In this document: positions 47,144 to 56,820 of the stretch, piece after piece
Position numbering within the stretch: the stretch's first letter is position 1
Layout of the letters: every line of letters begins with the position of its first letter
NCBI GenBank assembly: GCA_017461665.1
Contig: JAFTXI010000041.1
Location: 1 to 64,000 of the forward strand
Reading direction: 5' to 3'
Source: Bacteroidales bacterium
GTDB taxonomy: Bacteria > Bacteroidota > Bacteroidia > Bacteroidales > F082
DNA: 64,000 nucleotides
Notes under the pieces: model-generated
Told to the model about the DNA's origin: nothing
What the model saw: the letters and a program-made list of their open reading frames with translations, nothing else
Database searches by the model: none
Program-made: the position numbers and the translations under genes

Positions 47144-50100
47144 ATGAAAAAGATCTCTACACTATTGATTGTGTTGCTGTCAACATTATTTGCGACAGCT
47201 CAAAACTCAGATTTCGTATTCTCTTACGATTTTACAACAACTAACGAATTAAACGAATGGACCGTCATCGACAACAACAACGATGGAGTCAATTGGGAAT
47301 TCATGGACGGAATGAAAGGTATCGTTTACAATGGCAACACCACTGAGGTGGCAGCCGACGATTGGTTAATCTCACCTTCATTTGCAGTAGAAAGCGGAAA
47401 GTATTATATTATAGAATATACTGTAGCTCAGAGAGGCTCGTTCGGTACAGATATTATCAACGTTCACTACGGCTCAAGAATAACAACTACTTCCTCAACA
47501 TTATTAACAGAAGAAAGATATGATCATCACGCTGGAATGGTAACTCGCAAATGCCATATCACAGTACAAGAAGGCGATGATGTTCAATTAGGTTTCAACA
47601 TCACCTCTGCTGCATCCAACGGACTTGTCACTCTGAAGTCAGTGTCGGTACAAGAAAGCACAAACCAAAGACCAGCTCAAGCACCAGCTATGCTCGTCAG
47701 TTCCGATTTCAATGCAAAGACTGTCACTGTTAAATGGATAAACCCTGAACGCGACGTCAACGACATCATCATCAATCAGCCTATGACAGCCAAGATTTAT
47801 GAAAACGATATTGTCGTAGCAACTCTCGAAAACATGACTGCTGGAGAACAAGTAGAATACGTTCAGAGTCCAGAGAATTTCGTGGGAATGGTAACATACG
47901 GCGTTACATTATCTATCGACGATTTAGAATCTGAGGTCATAGAACATGAGATAAATCTTGATGACTACCAAGGTACAATGACCACACTTATCGAGTTACC
48001 TATCAACAACTCTTCAGATTTTTCTACCAATTGGACAGTTCAAAATCTTGACGGCGGCGCTACATGGGAATATTACGCTAAAGGTGCCTCAATAGCTAAA
48101 GGCAGTTCAACATCAGCCAACGACTGGTTATTCTCACCGGCTGTAGAACTTGAAGCCAACAAACGTTATGTTCTTTGTTACAAATTAAAGTCATCAATGA
48201 CATATTGTACCAACATAGATATGACTGTTGGAACAGCTGCTACTTCATCGGCACATACTCAAGTTGTCGATAGTTATGTCAACTTATATCAAAATGGCTT
48301 TGCTGAATATCAATCACCACAATTTACTGTAGAAGAAACAGGAACCTACCACCTCGGATTCCATGTTACATATACAGAAAACTACTTCGACATGAAAGAC
48401 ATATCTGTAGGATACGTTGAGCAAGCAGGCGGCGGTGATGAAGAAGTCGGCGACTTGGAAGTTGAAGAATATGTAGAGACCGTTCTTCCTGACAACGACA
48501 ATGGCGACTTGACATACACAACAGAATATTTCACTCCTATGACTATGGAAGGCGTTGATTTCTTCGGCGCATTCTCACATGCACAAGTAGATGCCTACAC
48601 TTTGGCAGACAACGGCGTTTATGCAATGCCTTTAGAGACAGGCTTCACACCTAACTTAAATTCTCCATTAATCACAGCTGAGGTAGCAGGCGGTGTAACA
48701 TATCACGACGGCAAAATTTATTGCAACACCTACGATGACAATACCAACACTCAAGAAGTTAAACCTGTATGGAAAATATACGATGCCAACACATACGAGT
48801 TAATCGCTGAAAAAGAACTCAACGACAACTGCGAAAATACGACAATCTGTTTATCTTACGATATGACAACCGACAATATCTATGGATTGGTAAAAGATTA
48901 TACAGATACATGGTTGGTTCAAATAAATCCTGAGACAGGTGAGATGACAAGAATCGCTGACCGTCTTGACTACACAAAACGCTTCCTCACATTAGGTTGC
49001 AACGCCAAAGGTGAACTCTACTGCGTTTATATGACTGAAGACAATGTCACCGGCGACCAGACTCACTATCTCGGCAGAATCAACAAAGCCGATGGCGCTA
49101 TTGTAGAAGTCGGAAAGATACAAGAAACAAACTTCATGAATGAAGACTTCCTTTATAACATGAAATATCGTCAAGTTCTTTTCTTCGACAACTCTTCCGA
49201 CACAATGTATTGGATGTTCTGCAGTTCAAGCTTAGCCTTAGGTTCACAATATGCAGCCATTGTTGAAGTCAACAGATATAATGCTGTCGCTACCTTGCGT
49301 GCATATCAGTTAGACTTATACGCAATAGCCGGAGCTTATTTCAACGAGCCATCGATGTTGGCACCTTCAATCATCACCGACTTCAACTTCACTGACGATG
49401 CCGACGGAGCCAACAGCGGAACAATAACATTCAAACTCCCTTCAACATCATACAACGGCGACAACTTATCAGGCACTGTCAACTATAGAGTCTATGCCGA
49501 TGAGTTAGATGAATTTACAGGCAGCGGCGCTCCAGGACAAGAAATAGCAATTCCTATTCAAGCCTATAACGACATCATCACTCTCAATCTCTTAGCTTCA
49601 AATGCTTCAGGCGAAGGACCAACAATCCAACGCGAGATCTTAGTCGGTTATGACCTCCCAGAAGCTCCTAAAAATATTGTCCTTACAAAAGAAGGAAACG
49701 GATTAGAGACGACACTCACATGGGACGCTCCTGAGATAGGTGTAAACGGCGGCGACTTCGACGTCGAGAATCTCAACTATACCGTCATCAGATACCCTGG
49801 CGAGGAAGTCGTGGTAGAAGGTACTACAGAAAGAGTATTGGTGGAAACTCATAGCGGCGACATGACGCGTTATGTTTATGAGGTATATTCATGCATCGGT
49901 GACGTACGTTCCGAGGGAGCTTTCTCTAACAACCTCATCGTCGGTGACCCTCTCAACACTCCTTACGGCGGCGTGTTCGGTTCTGTATATGACATGTATA
50001 ACTACTACACAATCGTCGATGCAAACAACGACGGTTACCCTTGGCTATACGACGAAATGACTGGTGCAGCAGTATATCATTACAATTGGGCAGAAGCTGC

Positions 50101-50650
50101 TAACGACTGGATGATTTCTCCTGCCATCAACTTCAGAAGCGATGCTGTCTATACCTTGTCGTTCGGAGCTTTCTCTTCACAAGAAAACTACTTGGAATCT
50201 TTGTTGGTAACATTCGGAGACGGTTACACTCCAGAGTCTCAAAATGAAGTTCTCATCGACATTCCTGAATTGCCAGCTATAGACGATGATGGAAACTACG
50301 ACGTCTATAACATCGAGATAACAGTTCCTGTTGATGGAGTTTATCACTACGGATTCAAAGCATATTCAAAACCTTATCAAGATTACTTATATCTTTATGA
50401 CATAAAACTTACATCCGACAAAGACGACGAAGGAATAAACGATATCGCAACAGATGAGAGTAAAGTCCTTGCATTCTCCGACAATAGCATGCTTAAGGTC
50501 TTCAATCCTGAAAATGAGAACATCTCTATTTACAATGTCTTGGGCATTTTGTTACATAAATCTAACGACAACTACATCGAGACAAATCTTACATCAGGTT
50601 TATATATCGTAAAATATAACAATGGATGTAAAAAAGTGATTGTTAAATAA
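47144..50650 (+). CDS. Large T9SS-secreted protein with choice-of-anchor J domains
   Basis: The ATG at 47144 gives a signal peptide (MKKISTLLIVLLSTLFATAQ) and 1168 aa. Three MAM-like 'choice-of-anchor J/cleaved adhesin' domains can be seen (about residues 25-170, 285-425 and 950-1105), each with ANDWL/M-x-S-P-A/S. An anchor J region is followed by a fibronectin-like stretch near 180-270. Another Fn3-like part (ALKNIVLTKEGNGLETTLTWD-type) precedes the third domain. In between, about residues 440-730, lies a propeller-like region. The C-terminal 75 residues are a T9SS sorting domain (ISIYNVLGILLHKS). A cell-surface adhesin or glycan-binding role is inferred. Confidence 0.85.
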   Translation: MKKISTLLIVLLSTLFATAQNSDFVFSYDFTTTNELNEWTVIDNNNDGVNWEFMDGMKGIVYNGNTTEVAADDWLISPSFAVESGKYYIIEYTVAQRGSFGTDIINVHYGSRITTTSSTLLTEERYDHHAGMVTRKCHITVQEGDDVQLGFNITSAASNGLVTLKSVSVQESTNQRPAQAPAMLVSSDFNAKTVTVKWINPERDVNDIIINQPMTAKIYENDIVVATLENMTAGEQVEYVQSPENFVGMVTYGVTLSIDDLESEVIEHEINLDDYQGTMTTLIELPINNSSDFSTNWTVQNLDGGATWEYYAKGASIAKGSSTSANDWLFSPAVELEANKRYVLCYKLKSSMTYCTNIDMTVGTAATSSAHTQVVDSYVNLYQNGFAEYQSPQFTVEETGTYHLGFHVTYTENYFDMKDISVGYVEQAGGGDEEVGDLEVEEYVETVLPDNDNGDLTYTTEYFTPMTMEGVDFFGAFSHAQVDAYTLADNGVYAMPLETGFTPNLNSPLITAEVAGGVTYHDGKIYCNTYDDNTNTQEVKPVWKIYDANTYELIAEKELNDNCENTTICLSYDMTTDNIYGLVKDYTDTWLVQINPETGEMTRIADRLDYTKRFLTLGCNAKGELYCVYMTEDNVTGDQTHYLGRINKADGAIVEVGKIQETNFMNEDFLYNMKYRQVLFFDNSSDTMYWMFCSSSLALGSQYAAIVEVNRYNAVATLRAYQLDLYAIAGAYFNEPSMLAPSIITDFNFTDDADGANSGTITFKLPSTSYNGDNLSGTVNYRVYADELDEFTGSGAPGQEIAIPIQAYNDIITLNLLASNASGEGPTIQREILVGYDLPEAPKNIVLTKEGNGLETTLTWDAPEIGVNGGDFDVENLNYTVIRYPGEEVVVEGTTERVLVETHSGDMTRYVYEVYSCIGDVRSEGAFSNNLIVGDPLNTPYGGVFGSVYDMYNYYTIVDANNDGYPWLYDEMTGAAVYHYNWAEAANDWMISPAINFRSDAVYTLSFGAFSSQENYLESLLVTFGDGYTPESQNEVLIDIPELPAIDDDGNYDVYNIEITVPVDGVYHYGFKAYSKPYQDYLYLYDIKLTSDKDDEGINDIATDESKVLAFSDNSMLKVFNPENENISIYNVLGILLHKSNDNYIETNLTSGLYIVKYNNGCKKVIVK

Positions 50651-50664
50651 TAAAATCTTTAGTC

Positions 50665-53373
50665 ATGAAATACTTTGTGAAAATATTATCGTTAATATTT
50701 TTTAGCGTATTATTCAGCGCGAGAGTAGCAGTATCAGGAGAACCTGTCGAATTTGAGATATTTGAAAACTTTGATGACGACTCTCATTTCACAGCAGATG
50801 CTATCGTCCCTGACGGATGGGTTTCTATAGGTTCGACACCGGCAGCACGTTCAGAAGCTGGTGAGTATGTGATAGGATACAATTCATATAGCGGATCATA
50901 CGTGTTACATTCAAGCGATCTTATGGGCGTAGAACGCGACGAAGTTATATTCACTCCTATGATGGAACTTGCTGGAGGCAAAGATGCTCTCTTGTCGTTC
51001 TATATTTATGCCCCAGGCGGAAGTCCTTCTGCAACATTCTATTCATACGTTGATGTGAAAGTCGGCACAAATCAATCGATAGAAACTCATACAATATCTT
51101 TAGGCTCTACAAATACAGCATTCGCTTCATGGACACAGTTGTCATTCTTGTACACTCCAGTGACCGACGGAGAATATTGTTTCTCTATCTCACTCAAACA
51201 GTCGACAGACCTTGTACGCGACCATGGAGTTGTTGGAATTGACGACTTAAGAATCAGTGGCTTTGAACCTGGAGAGGCTGAACCTGAAGACGTAGAATTG
51301 ACAATAATACCTGCCGAAACGGGAATACCAACAATCACTATTGGTGAGACATATTCAACATCTTTCAATATTAAGGCTACAAATCTTGTCGACGACATAA
51401 TGATACAAAACATCTCGACAGAAGAGATAAATGTTGAAGATGAAATTATTCCTATGACACAAGCAATGAGTGAATCAGGTTATGATTTAGAAGTGAATAT
51501 TACTCCATCTTCTGAAAACAGCACAGGCGGTTATTTTGAACTTGCAACAGAAAATCTCGACAATCCTTTGAAGGTTTACCTCACATGGACAACTATCGAT
51601 GGTATGGATGAACTCATCCCTAACCCAAGCAATTACGTGACCGCTAAAGAAGTTCCTTATTCAAATACTTTCGATAACTACGACGATGATTATGATGGCG
51701 TATCTTATTTGCCAATGGGATGGACTTCGGAAGGTGCAGACCCTTTCATCACTGCAAACATTGAAGGATTGCCGGCAGTGACAGGAAATTATTACTTGGT
51801 AGCTATTGAATCTATGTTAGACCATCGCGAAGACCGTCTCTATACTCCTTTCTTCCGTCTTAGCACCGACTTTGAGTATGTCATCTCCTATTATTTATAT
51901 ATGCCAGGAAATTCAGGAGGTGGCGTGTTAAGATCAACAGACCTTACTGTCACAGTAGGAAGTGAACAAGACATCAACTATCATCCTGTCATAAAACAAA
52001 ACATTAAAGACCAATCTTTAAGCAATTGGACTTACCAAGAGTTTACATTCAAGCCTTTAATTAGTGGCGCTTATTGTTTTGCCTTCTCATTAAGTACAGA
52101 TGTCAACTATTCTGGAATGGTCGCTATAGAAGACTTCAACATCACTGCTCCGGGAATCGAGGTCCTTCCTACAGCCGACTTCGCCGTCGGAGGCAACTTC
52201 AACGTGATTGACAGCAGAATGGTAGTTTACAAAAATCAGAATGTTCATCTCACCAACCTTTCTACTAATGGCGAAGAATATTCATGGACAGTGACATCGC
52301 CTTCCGGCTTGACACAATTCTCGACTGAAGAAAATCCCTCTTTCTTACTCAACGAATCGGGTGATTTCAATATCGAGCTTACTACCACAAACAGCAGCGG
52401 TTCACGCACAAACAATCGTACATTGGCAGTCGAATACATCGATTACGATACACAAGATTATACCATCATGACATTCAATCCAAATCAAGACAAATTGTTG
52501 GAACGCGGTTCTATACCTGCATTCTCTGCCAATGGCATAGAAGACTACGACTACGATTACGTGACAGGCTACAACCGCTACTACAATAAATACGCTGAAC
52601 GTTATGAGATACCTGATGGTGTTAAACTAAAGTTATATACTATCAGTACATGGTTGGCTCATTACCGCAATCGCCCGTTCACTTCAGGCTACGACTGCGA
52701 GAAACCATTTGAAATTGTTGTCTATGGAGAGACCAACGGTCAATTAGATGAGACAAAGGTCTTTGGTCGTATTACCACAACATTAGAAGTCGCATTCGGT
52801 TCTACAGGCATTGGTTCAGGAACAGGAGAACCACGCACAATAAACATCGTTGATTTCCTTGGCGATTCCATCGAGGTGGAAGGTACATTCTACTTAGCAT
52901 TTGAATTTTCAGATGAGATGACAATAGCAACCGACGACCCTAACGTCGGACGTTCTTATTTCGCCATAAACACAATATTACATGCTACTGAAAAAGCAAC
53001 GCTCTTCGTTAAACCTACAGCAGTACCATCAAATTCTTCCGTTGAAGCCGATGGTAACTGGTATCCAGTCGATTTGTTAGACAACAGAATGAATAGCGTG
53101 GGAGCTTATTTAATCCTCTGGGTCAGCAATGAAATAACAGATGTAGCTATTAATAATTTCGGAGAGATAGTCTTCGCGTTGTACGTAAACAACGATAACC
53201 TTATTATTAGCGGAACAGAAGCCAACGAGAAAGTCGTGATTTACGACATCAATGGTCGCATCGTTGCCTCTGAAGTCGGAGAACAAAATAGCACATCAGT
53301 AAATATAAGTAGTTTGAACAACGGTGTTTATATTGTTAAGACTAATGCCGGAGCTGCAAAATTTGTTAAATAA
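50665..53373 (+). CDS. T9SS-secreted protein with choice-of-anchor J and PKD domains
   Basis: The 902-aa protein has a signal peptide (ending near ARVAVSGE). Two anchor J domains lie at about residues 32-200 and 330-490 (both with FDNYDDDYD-like starts and L-Y-T-P-x-F/M). A PKD domain follows at about 500-592 (VYKNQNVHLTNLSTNGEEYSW, NPSFLLNESGDFNIELTTTN). A unique segment comes before the T9SS sorting domain (last 75 residues, KVVIYDINGRIVASEVGEQN, NNGVYIVKT). It lies 14 bp after the previous gene and is probably co-transcribed. Confidence 0.86.
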   Translation: MKYFVKILSLIFFSVLFSARVAVSGEPVEFEIFENFDDDSHFTADAIVPDGWVSIGSTPAARSEAGEYVIGYNSYSGSYVLHSSDLMGVERDEVIFTPMMELAGGKDALLSFYIYAPGGSPSATFYSYVDVKVGTNQSIETHTISLGSTNTAFASWTQLSFLYTPVTDGEYCFSISLKQSTDLVRDHGVVGIDDLRISGFEPGEAEPEDVELTIIPAETGIPTITIGETYSTSFNIKATNLVDDIMIQNISTEEINVEDEIIPMTQAMSESGYDLEVNITPSSENSTGGYFELATENLDNPLKVYLTWTTIDGMDELIPNPSNYVTAKEVPYSNTFDNYDDDYDGVSYLPMGWTSEGADPFITANIEGLPAVTGNYYLVAIESMLDHREDRLYTPFFRLSTDFEYVISYYLYMPGNSGGGVLRSTDLTVTVGSEQDINYHPVIKQNIKDQSLSNWTYQEFTFKPLISGAYCFAFSLSTDVNYSGMVAIEDFNITAPGIEVLPTADFAVGGNFNVIDSRMVVYKNQNVHLTNLSTNGEEYSWTVTSPSGLTQFSTEENPSFLLNESGDFNIELTTTNSSGSRTNNRTLAVEYIDYDTQDYTIMTFNPNQDKLLERGSIPAFSANGIEDYDYDYVTGYNRYYNKYAERYEIPDGVKLKLYTISTWLAHYRNRPFTSGYDCEKPFEIVVYGETNGQLDETKVFGRITTTLEVAFGSTGIGSGTGEPRTINIVDFLGDSIEVEGTFYLAFEFSDEMTIATDDPNVGRSYFAINTILHATEKATLFVKPTAVPSNSSVEADGNWYPVDLLDNRMNSVGAYLILWVSNEITDVAINNFGEIVFALYVNNDNLIISGTEANEKVVIYDINGRIVASEVGEQNSTSVNISSLNNGVYIVKTNAGAAKFVK

Positions 53374-53392
53374 TTTTAACTTTATCTGAAAT

Positions 53393-53447
53393 AAAAGACG
53401 TATCAACGCTTAAAATAGCATGTTCGGTACGTCTTTTAATTTTTTTT
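53393..53447 (+). terminator. Terminator after the 50-kb T9SS gene
   Basis: The stem AAAAGACGTA (53393-53402) pairs with TACGTCTTTT (53428-53437), followed by a T-rich run. The arms resemble those of the GAGACGTACC dispersed repeat. Confidence 0.75.
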
Positions 53448-53480
53448 TGTTTATTTATGCCAAACTTAAATATAAAAGAC

Positions 53481-53488
53481 TATCTTTG
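53481..53488 (+). promoter_or_regulatory. Candidate -7 element for the thioredoxin-fold pair
   Basis: TATCTTTG matches TAnnTTTG, 25 bp before the ATG at 53514. The nearest upstream TTTG is 31 bp away, too far for a standard promoter. Confidence 0.45.
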
Positions 53489-53513
53489 CAGCCTAAAAAT
53501 CGGGGAAATCTAA

Positions 53514-54911
53514 ATGAAAAAAATTTTTACTTTTATCGTTGCTATTTTGTTTTGTTTAAACATTAAAGCACAAACACCATTAACAGAAGCCGTTGATTTT
53601 TTTGCGACTGATTATGACGGCAACGAAATCCATCTCTTTGAAATATTAGACCGTGGTCAATATGTCGTGATAGATTTTTTCTTCGCTTCGTGCGGTCCTT
53701 GTCAAGAAGCAGCGCCTAAGGTACAAGAGGCTTACAGAGCTTTCGGATGCAACCAGCATGACGTCTTTTTTATGGAAGTCACAAATACCGATGGTCCTGG
53801 TTGGTGCGAATGGTGGATCTATGAATACGGCATCGAATATCCAACAATACACAAATATGGAGGAGCCGAAGAGATAGACGTTGCTTATGGTATAAATTCC
53901 TATCCTACCTTCGTTCTTATAGCTCCAGACCGTCAGATTCTTCTACAAGACTTATATCCTATAGAAAGCGCCCAAACAATAATCGATGCCTTGACAGCAT
54001 TTGGTATTGAGACTCACAGCTGCGACGATGAAGTTGAAGAAGATCCTTCCGTAGAAATAACTCTCGGAGAAATTACCCCAACTACAGTAGAAGCGACTTT
54101 CACTCCCAATGAAACATGCGACTCTTACCATATCTTGATGAGCACAGCTACAGAAATGGAACAATGGTCTAATATGTATGGAATGCCATTGGAACAATTG
54201 GTTCAGATGTGGGGGATTAAATACACCTCAGAAACGACATACACATGGACAGAGATGGCTCCTGAAACGGAATATACGGTGTATGCTGTGCCTGTCGATG
54301 CCGAAGGAAACTTGTATGAAGCAATCACCATTTTGGCTACGACCGGACAGAATGGTGGAACCGGAACTTCAGTTATTTCTTTAGAAGTAGAACTGACCTC
54401 AAATACTTCCGTCAAGACAACAGCGATTCCAAATGAAGAGACAGCGGTATATCATTACGGACTTATCACATTGGAATATTTCAACGAAATAGGTATTAGT
54501 GAAGCAATACAAGTTATCAGAGAAAATCAATATCCTTTGTATGAAACCGATGTCTGCGAATGGATAGAACTTGTTCCAAATACAGATTATTATGCGATAG
54601 CATCTGGGCAAAACGCCGATGGAGTGTGGGGAGAAACTACAATAATCCCTTTTAGAACTGAGTTTGAAGGATGTGAAGAGTTGACAACAAGCAATTTCAA
54701 TATCTTCCCTAATCCTGCTATATCATCATTTAAAATAGTTTCTGAGGATAGGAGAGATGCCGAATTGAAAATTTTCGATATGACAGGCCGCTGCGTGAAA
54801 AATATTTACGTATCGGACTTAAACAACTCCACGATTAATATTGAAGATCTGAATAGAGGTGTTTATATTTTAAACATCGAAGGTAACATTAGAAAATTAG
54901 TTGTAGAATAA
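53514..54911 (+). CDS. T9SS-secreted thioredoxin-fold protein (first of tandem pair)
   Basis: The 465-aa protein has a signal peptide (MKKIFTFIVAILFCLNIKAQ). The TlpA-like thioredoxin domain (about residues 22-165) has the active site C60-G-P-C63 and a cis-proline region (SYPTFVLIAPDRQI). Two Fn3-like beta units follow (about 178-280 and 288-388), each ending in a Y-x-x-Y-A / N-A-D-G pattern. The last 75 residues are a T9SS sorting domain with FNIFPNPAISS and KIFDMTGRCVKNI. It is predicted to act as a surface-exposed or secreted thiol oxidoreductase. The paralogue follows after 37 bp. Confidence 0.88.
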   Translation: MKKIFTFIVAILFCLNIKAQTPLTEAVDFFATDYDGNEIHLFEILDRGQYVVIDFFFASCGPCQEAAPKVQEAYRAFGCNQHDVFFMEVTNTDGPGWCEWWIYEYGIEYPTIHKYGGAEEIDVAYGINSYPTFVLIAPDRQILLQDLYPIESAQTIIDALTAFGIETHSCDDEVEEDPSVEITLGEITPTTVEATFTPNETCDSYHILMSTATEMEQWSNMYGMPLEQLVQMWGIKYTSETTYTWTEMAPETEYTVYAVPVDAEGNLYEAITILATTGQNGGTGTSVISLEVELTSNTSVKTTAIPNEETAVYHYGLITLEYFNEIGISEAIQVIRENQYPLYETDVCEWIELVPNTDYYAIASGQNADGVWGETTIIPFRTEFEGCEELTTSNFNIFPNPAISSFKIVSEDRRDAELKIFDMTGRCVKNIYVSDLNNSTINIEDLNRGVYILNIEGNIRKLVVE

Positions 54912-54948
54912 TAATTCTAATTTTTTTAAACATTTAAATAACAAAAAA

Positions 54949-56649
54949 ATGAAAAAAGTACTTGCATTTTTCCTTGCTCTTTCATTGAGCATTGGTGCTT
55001 TTGCACAAACACCTTTAACAGAAGCTGTAGATTTCTCAACAACAGATCATCATGGTAATGAGATTCATTTGTTCGAAATACTTGATGGCGGACAATATGT
55101 TCTCATTGATTTCTTCTACACCTCATGCGGTCCTTGCCAAGGCACAATCCCTCATGTTGTCGATGCTTATTACGCATTAGGTTGTAACCAACACGATGTT
55201 TTCTTTATGGAAGTTTCTCCTACAGACCACAACGACGAACCATTTTACTTCATAGATACCTGGATTGAAACCTACGGCATTGAATATCCAACTATTTATT
55301 TAAGCGGTACTCCTGATAATGGCTCAGCTATCTGCGACATGTACCAAATCCCAGCTTACCCAACAATGATTCTTATATCACCAGATCGTGAAATCATTCT
55401 TCAAGACATTTGGCCTATCAACTCAGCACAAACAATCATCGACGCTCTCGCTCCATTCGGCATTGAAGAACATTCTTGCGACGAAGCACAAACACCTGCT
55501 ATTGTTTTTGATATTGAAAGAGAAGCTTCTTACGCTATAGATGCTAAATTCACTCCAAATGCCGTAAGTGCTTCATACTACGTTTTAGCAAGCACAAACG
55601 CTGAACTCGATGCAGAAACAGTTAAAGCTGAAGGTCAAGAATTAACAGAAGGCGGCTTACATACATTCACAGAATTGACAGCCTCAACAGAATATTATAT
55701 CTACGGTCTTCCTGTAGGTGCTGATGGCGAATTCGGCGAACTCAGAAGCGAACCTGCAAAGACAAAATGCGAAGCTACAGCTGGTGAAGCTGCATTAGAA
55801 CTTAACGTAGCTGTCGTTCCTGGTTTTGTTATTGCTGATGCTCTTCCAAACTCAGCAACTTCAGAATATCACTACGCTTTCCTTAAAGTTGAAAAATTTG
55901 AAGAATATGGTGAAGAATATGCTATCTTCCAATTGTTAAGAGATGGACACCCAATATGCGGCGACGACTTCTGGCAATTACAAACAGAATATTTTGAACC
56001 TGGTTATGACTACTACTGCTTCGGTATCGGTTATAATGCTGACGCAGAATTAGGTCAACCAACTTACGTGAGATTCAACCTCGAAGAAGGTGTTATAGAT
56101 GATAATGAAGCTAAGGTTAATATTGAAGTAGAAGTCCTTACTGAAACATCTGTACGTACTATAGCTACACCTAACATGCACGCTGTAGAATATCACTATA
56201 ACTTATTCACAATAGCAGAATATGAAGAATTAGGTGAAGAAGCTATAACAGAATTACTTCTCAATGACGGTCTCCCATTGAACGAGGTTGATGATTGGAC
56301 ATGGGAAGAACTTGCTCCTAAAACAGATTACTATGCTATAGGCGTAGCTGTTAACGCCGACGGTGAAGTCGGTAGCCTTAAGAAAGTTCCTTTCAGAACA
56401 GAGGTGGAATCAATATCAGAAATGCCAACATGCACATTTACAGTTAGTCCAAATCCAGCATCTTCATACGTCAACATCAAATCAGACTCTGACATTGAAG
56501 CAGAAGTCAACATCTACGATATGACAGGTCGCTGCGTTAAGAGTGTCGTCGTTTCAGGTATGAACGCAACAATCAGTGTTGAAGACTTGAACCAAGGTGT
56601 TTATTTCATGAACGTCAACGGCGTTGTTGAGAAATTAGTTATTGAATAA
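54949..56649 (+). CDS. T9SS-secreted thioredoxin-fold protein (second of tandem pair)
   Basis: The 566-aa protein is a close paralogue of the preceding one: the start (TPLTEAVDFSTTDHHGNEIH) and the active site C60-G-P-C63 are at the same positions. It differs in having three Fn3-like units (about residues 183-275, 283-383, 392-490) instead of two, so the pair has diverged by unit number. The sorting domain (FTVSPNPASSYVNIKSDSD, NIYDMTGRCVKSVVVSG) ends KLVIE. Codon use is regular, so it is probably well expressed. Function inferred: extracellular disulphide chemistry. Confidence 0.88.
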   Translation: MKKVLAFFLALSLSIGAFAQTPLTEAVDFSTTDHHGNEIHLFEILDGGQYVLIDFFYTSCGPCQGTIPHVVDAYYALGCNQHDVFFMEVSPTDHNDEPFYFIDTWIETYGIEYPTIYLSGTPDNGSAICDMYQIPAYPTMILISPDREIILQDIWPINSAQTIIDALAPFGIEEHSCDEAQTPAIVFDIEREASYAIDAKFTPNAVSASYYVLASTNAELDAETVKAEGQELTEGGLHTFTELTASTEYYIYGLPVGADGEFGELRSEPAKTKCEATAGEAALELNVAVVPGFVIADALPNSATSEYHYAFLKVEKFEEYGEEYAIFQLLRDGHPICGDDFWQLQTEYFEPGYDYYCFGIGYNADAELGQPTYVRFNLEEGVIDDNEAKVNIEVEVLTETSVRTIATPNMHAVEYHYNLFTIAEYEELGEEAITELLLNDGLPLNEVDDWTWEELAPKTDYYAIGVAVNADGEVGSLKKVPFRTEVESISEMPTCTFTVSPNPASSYVNIKSDSDIEAEVNIYDMTGRCVKSVVVSGMNATISVEDLNQGVYFMNVNGVVEKLVIE

Positions 56650-56696
56650 TTCCGATAGAATCTTAGAACCTCAGAAATTGAGAATTTGAGAAATTG

Positions 56697-56741
56697 AACG
56701 CGTCAAGTGCATCGTTTTTGTGCTTGACGCGTTTTCCTTTT
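56697..56741 (+). terminator. Terminator after the thioredoxin-fold pair
   Basis: The 11-bp stem AACGCGTCAAG (56697-56707) pairs with CTTGACGCGTT (56723-56733), followed by TTTCCTTTT. The low-complexity AACCTCAGAA / AACCTCAAAA repeats flank it on both sides. Confidence 0.88.
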
Positions 56742-56790
56742 AAACCTCAAAAATCAGAATCTCAAAATCTCATAGACTTCTAAAATATCG

Positions 56791-56798
56791 TATATTTG
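56791..56798 (+). promoter_or_regulatory. Candidate -7 element for the serine hydrolase
   Basis: TATATTTG matches TAnnTTTG and lies 22 bp before the ATG at 56821. No clear -33 box is seen. Confidence 0.45.
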
Positions 56799-56820
56799 CA
56801 ACTCATTTAAAAGAAGTCTG

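Noticed and set aside
47085-47250. Small ORF (about 55 aa) starting MADALKRSLRSL
   Set aside because: It overlaps the signal-peptide codons of the T9SS gene in another frame and shows no family features.
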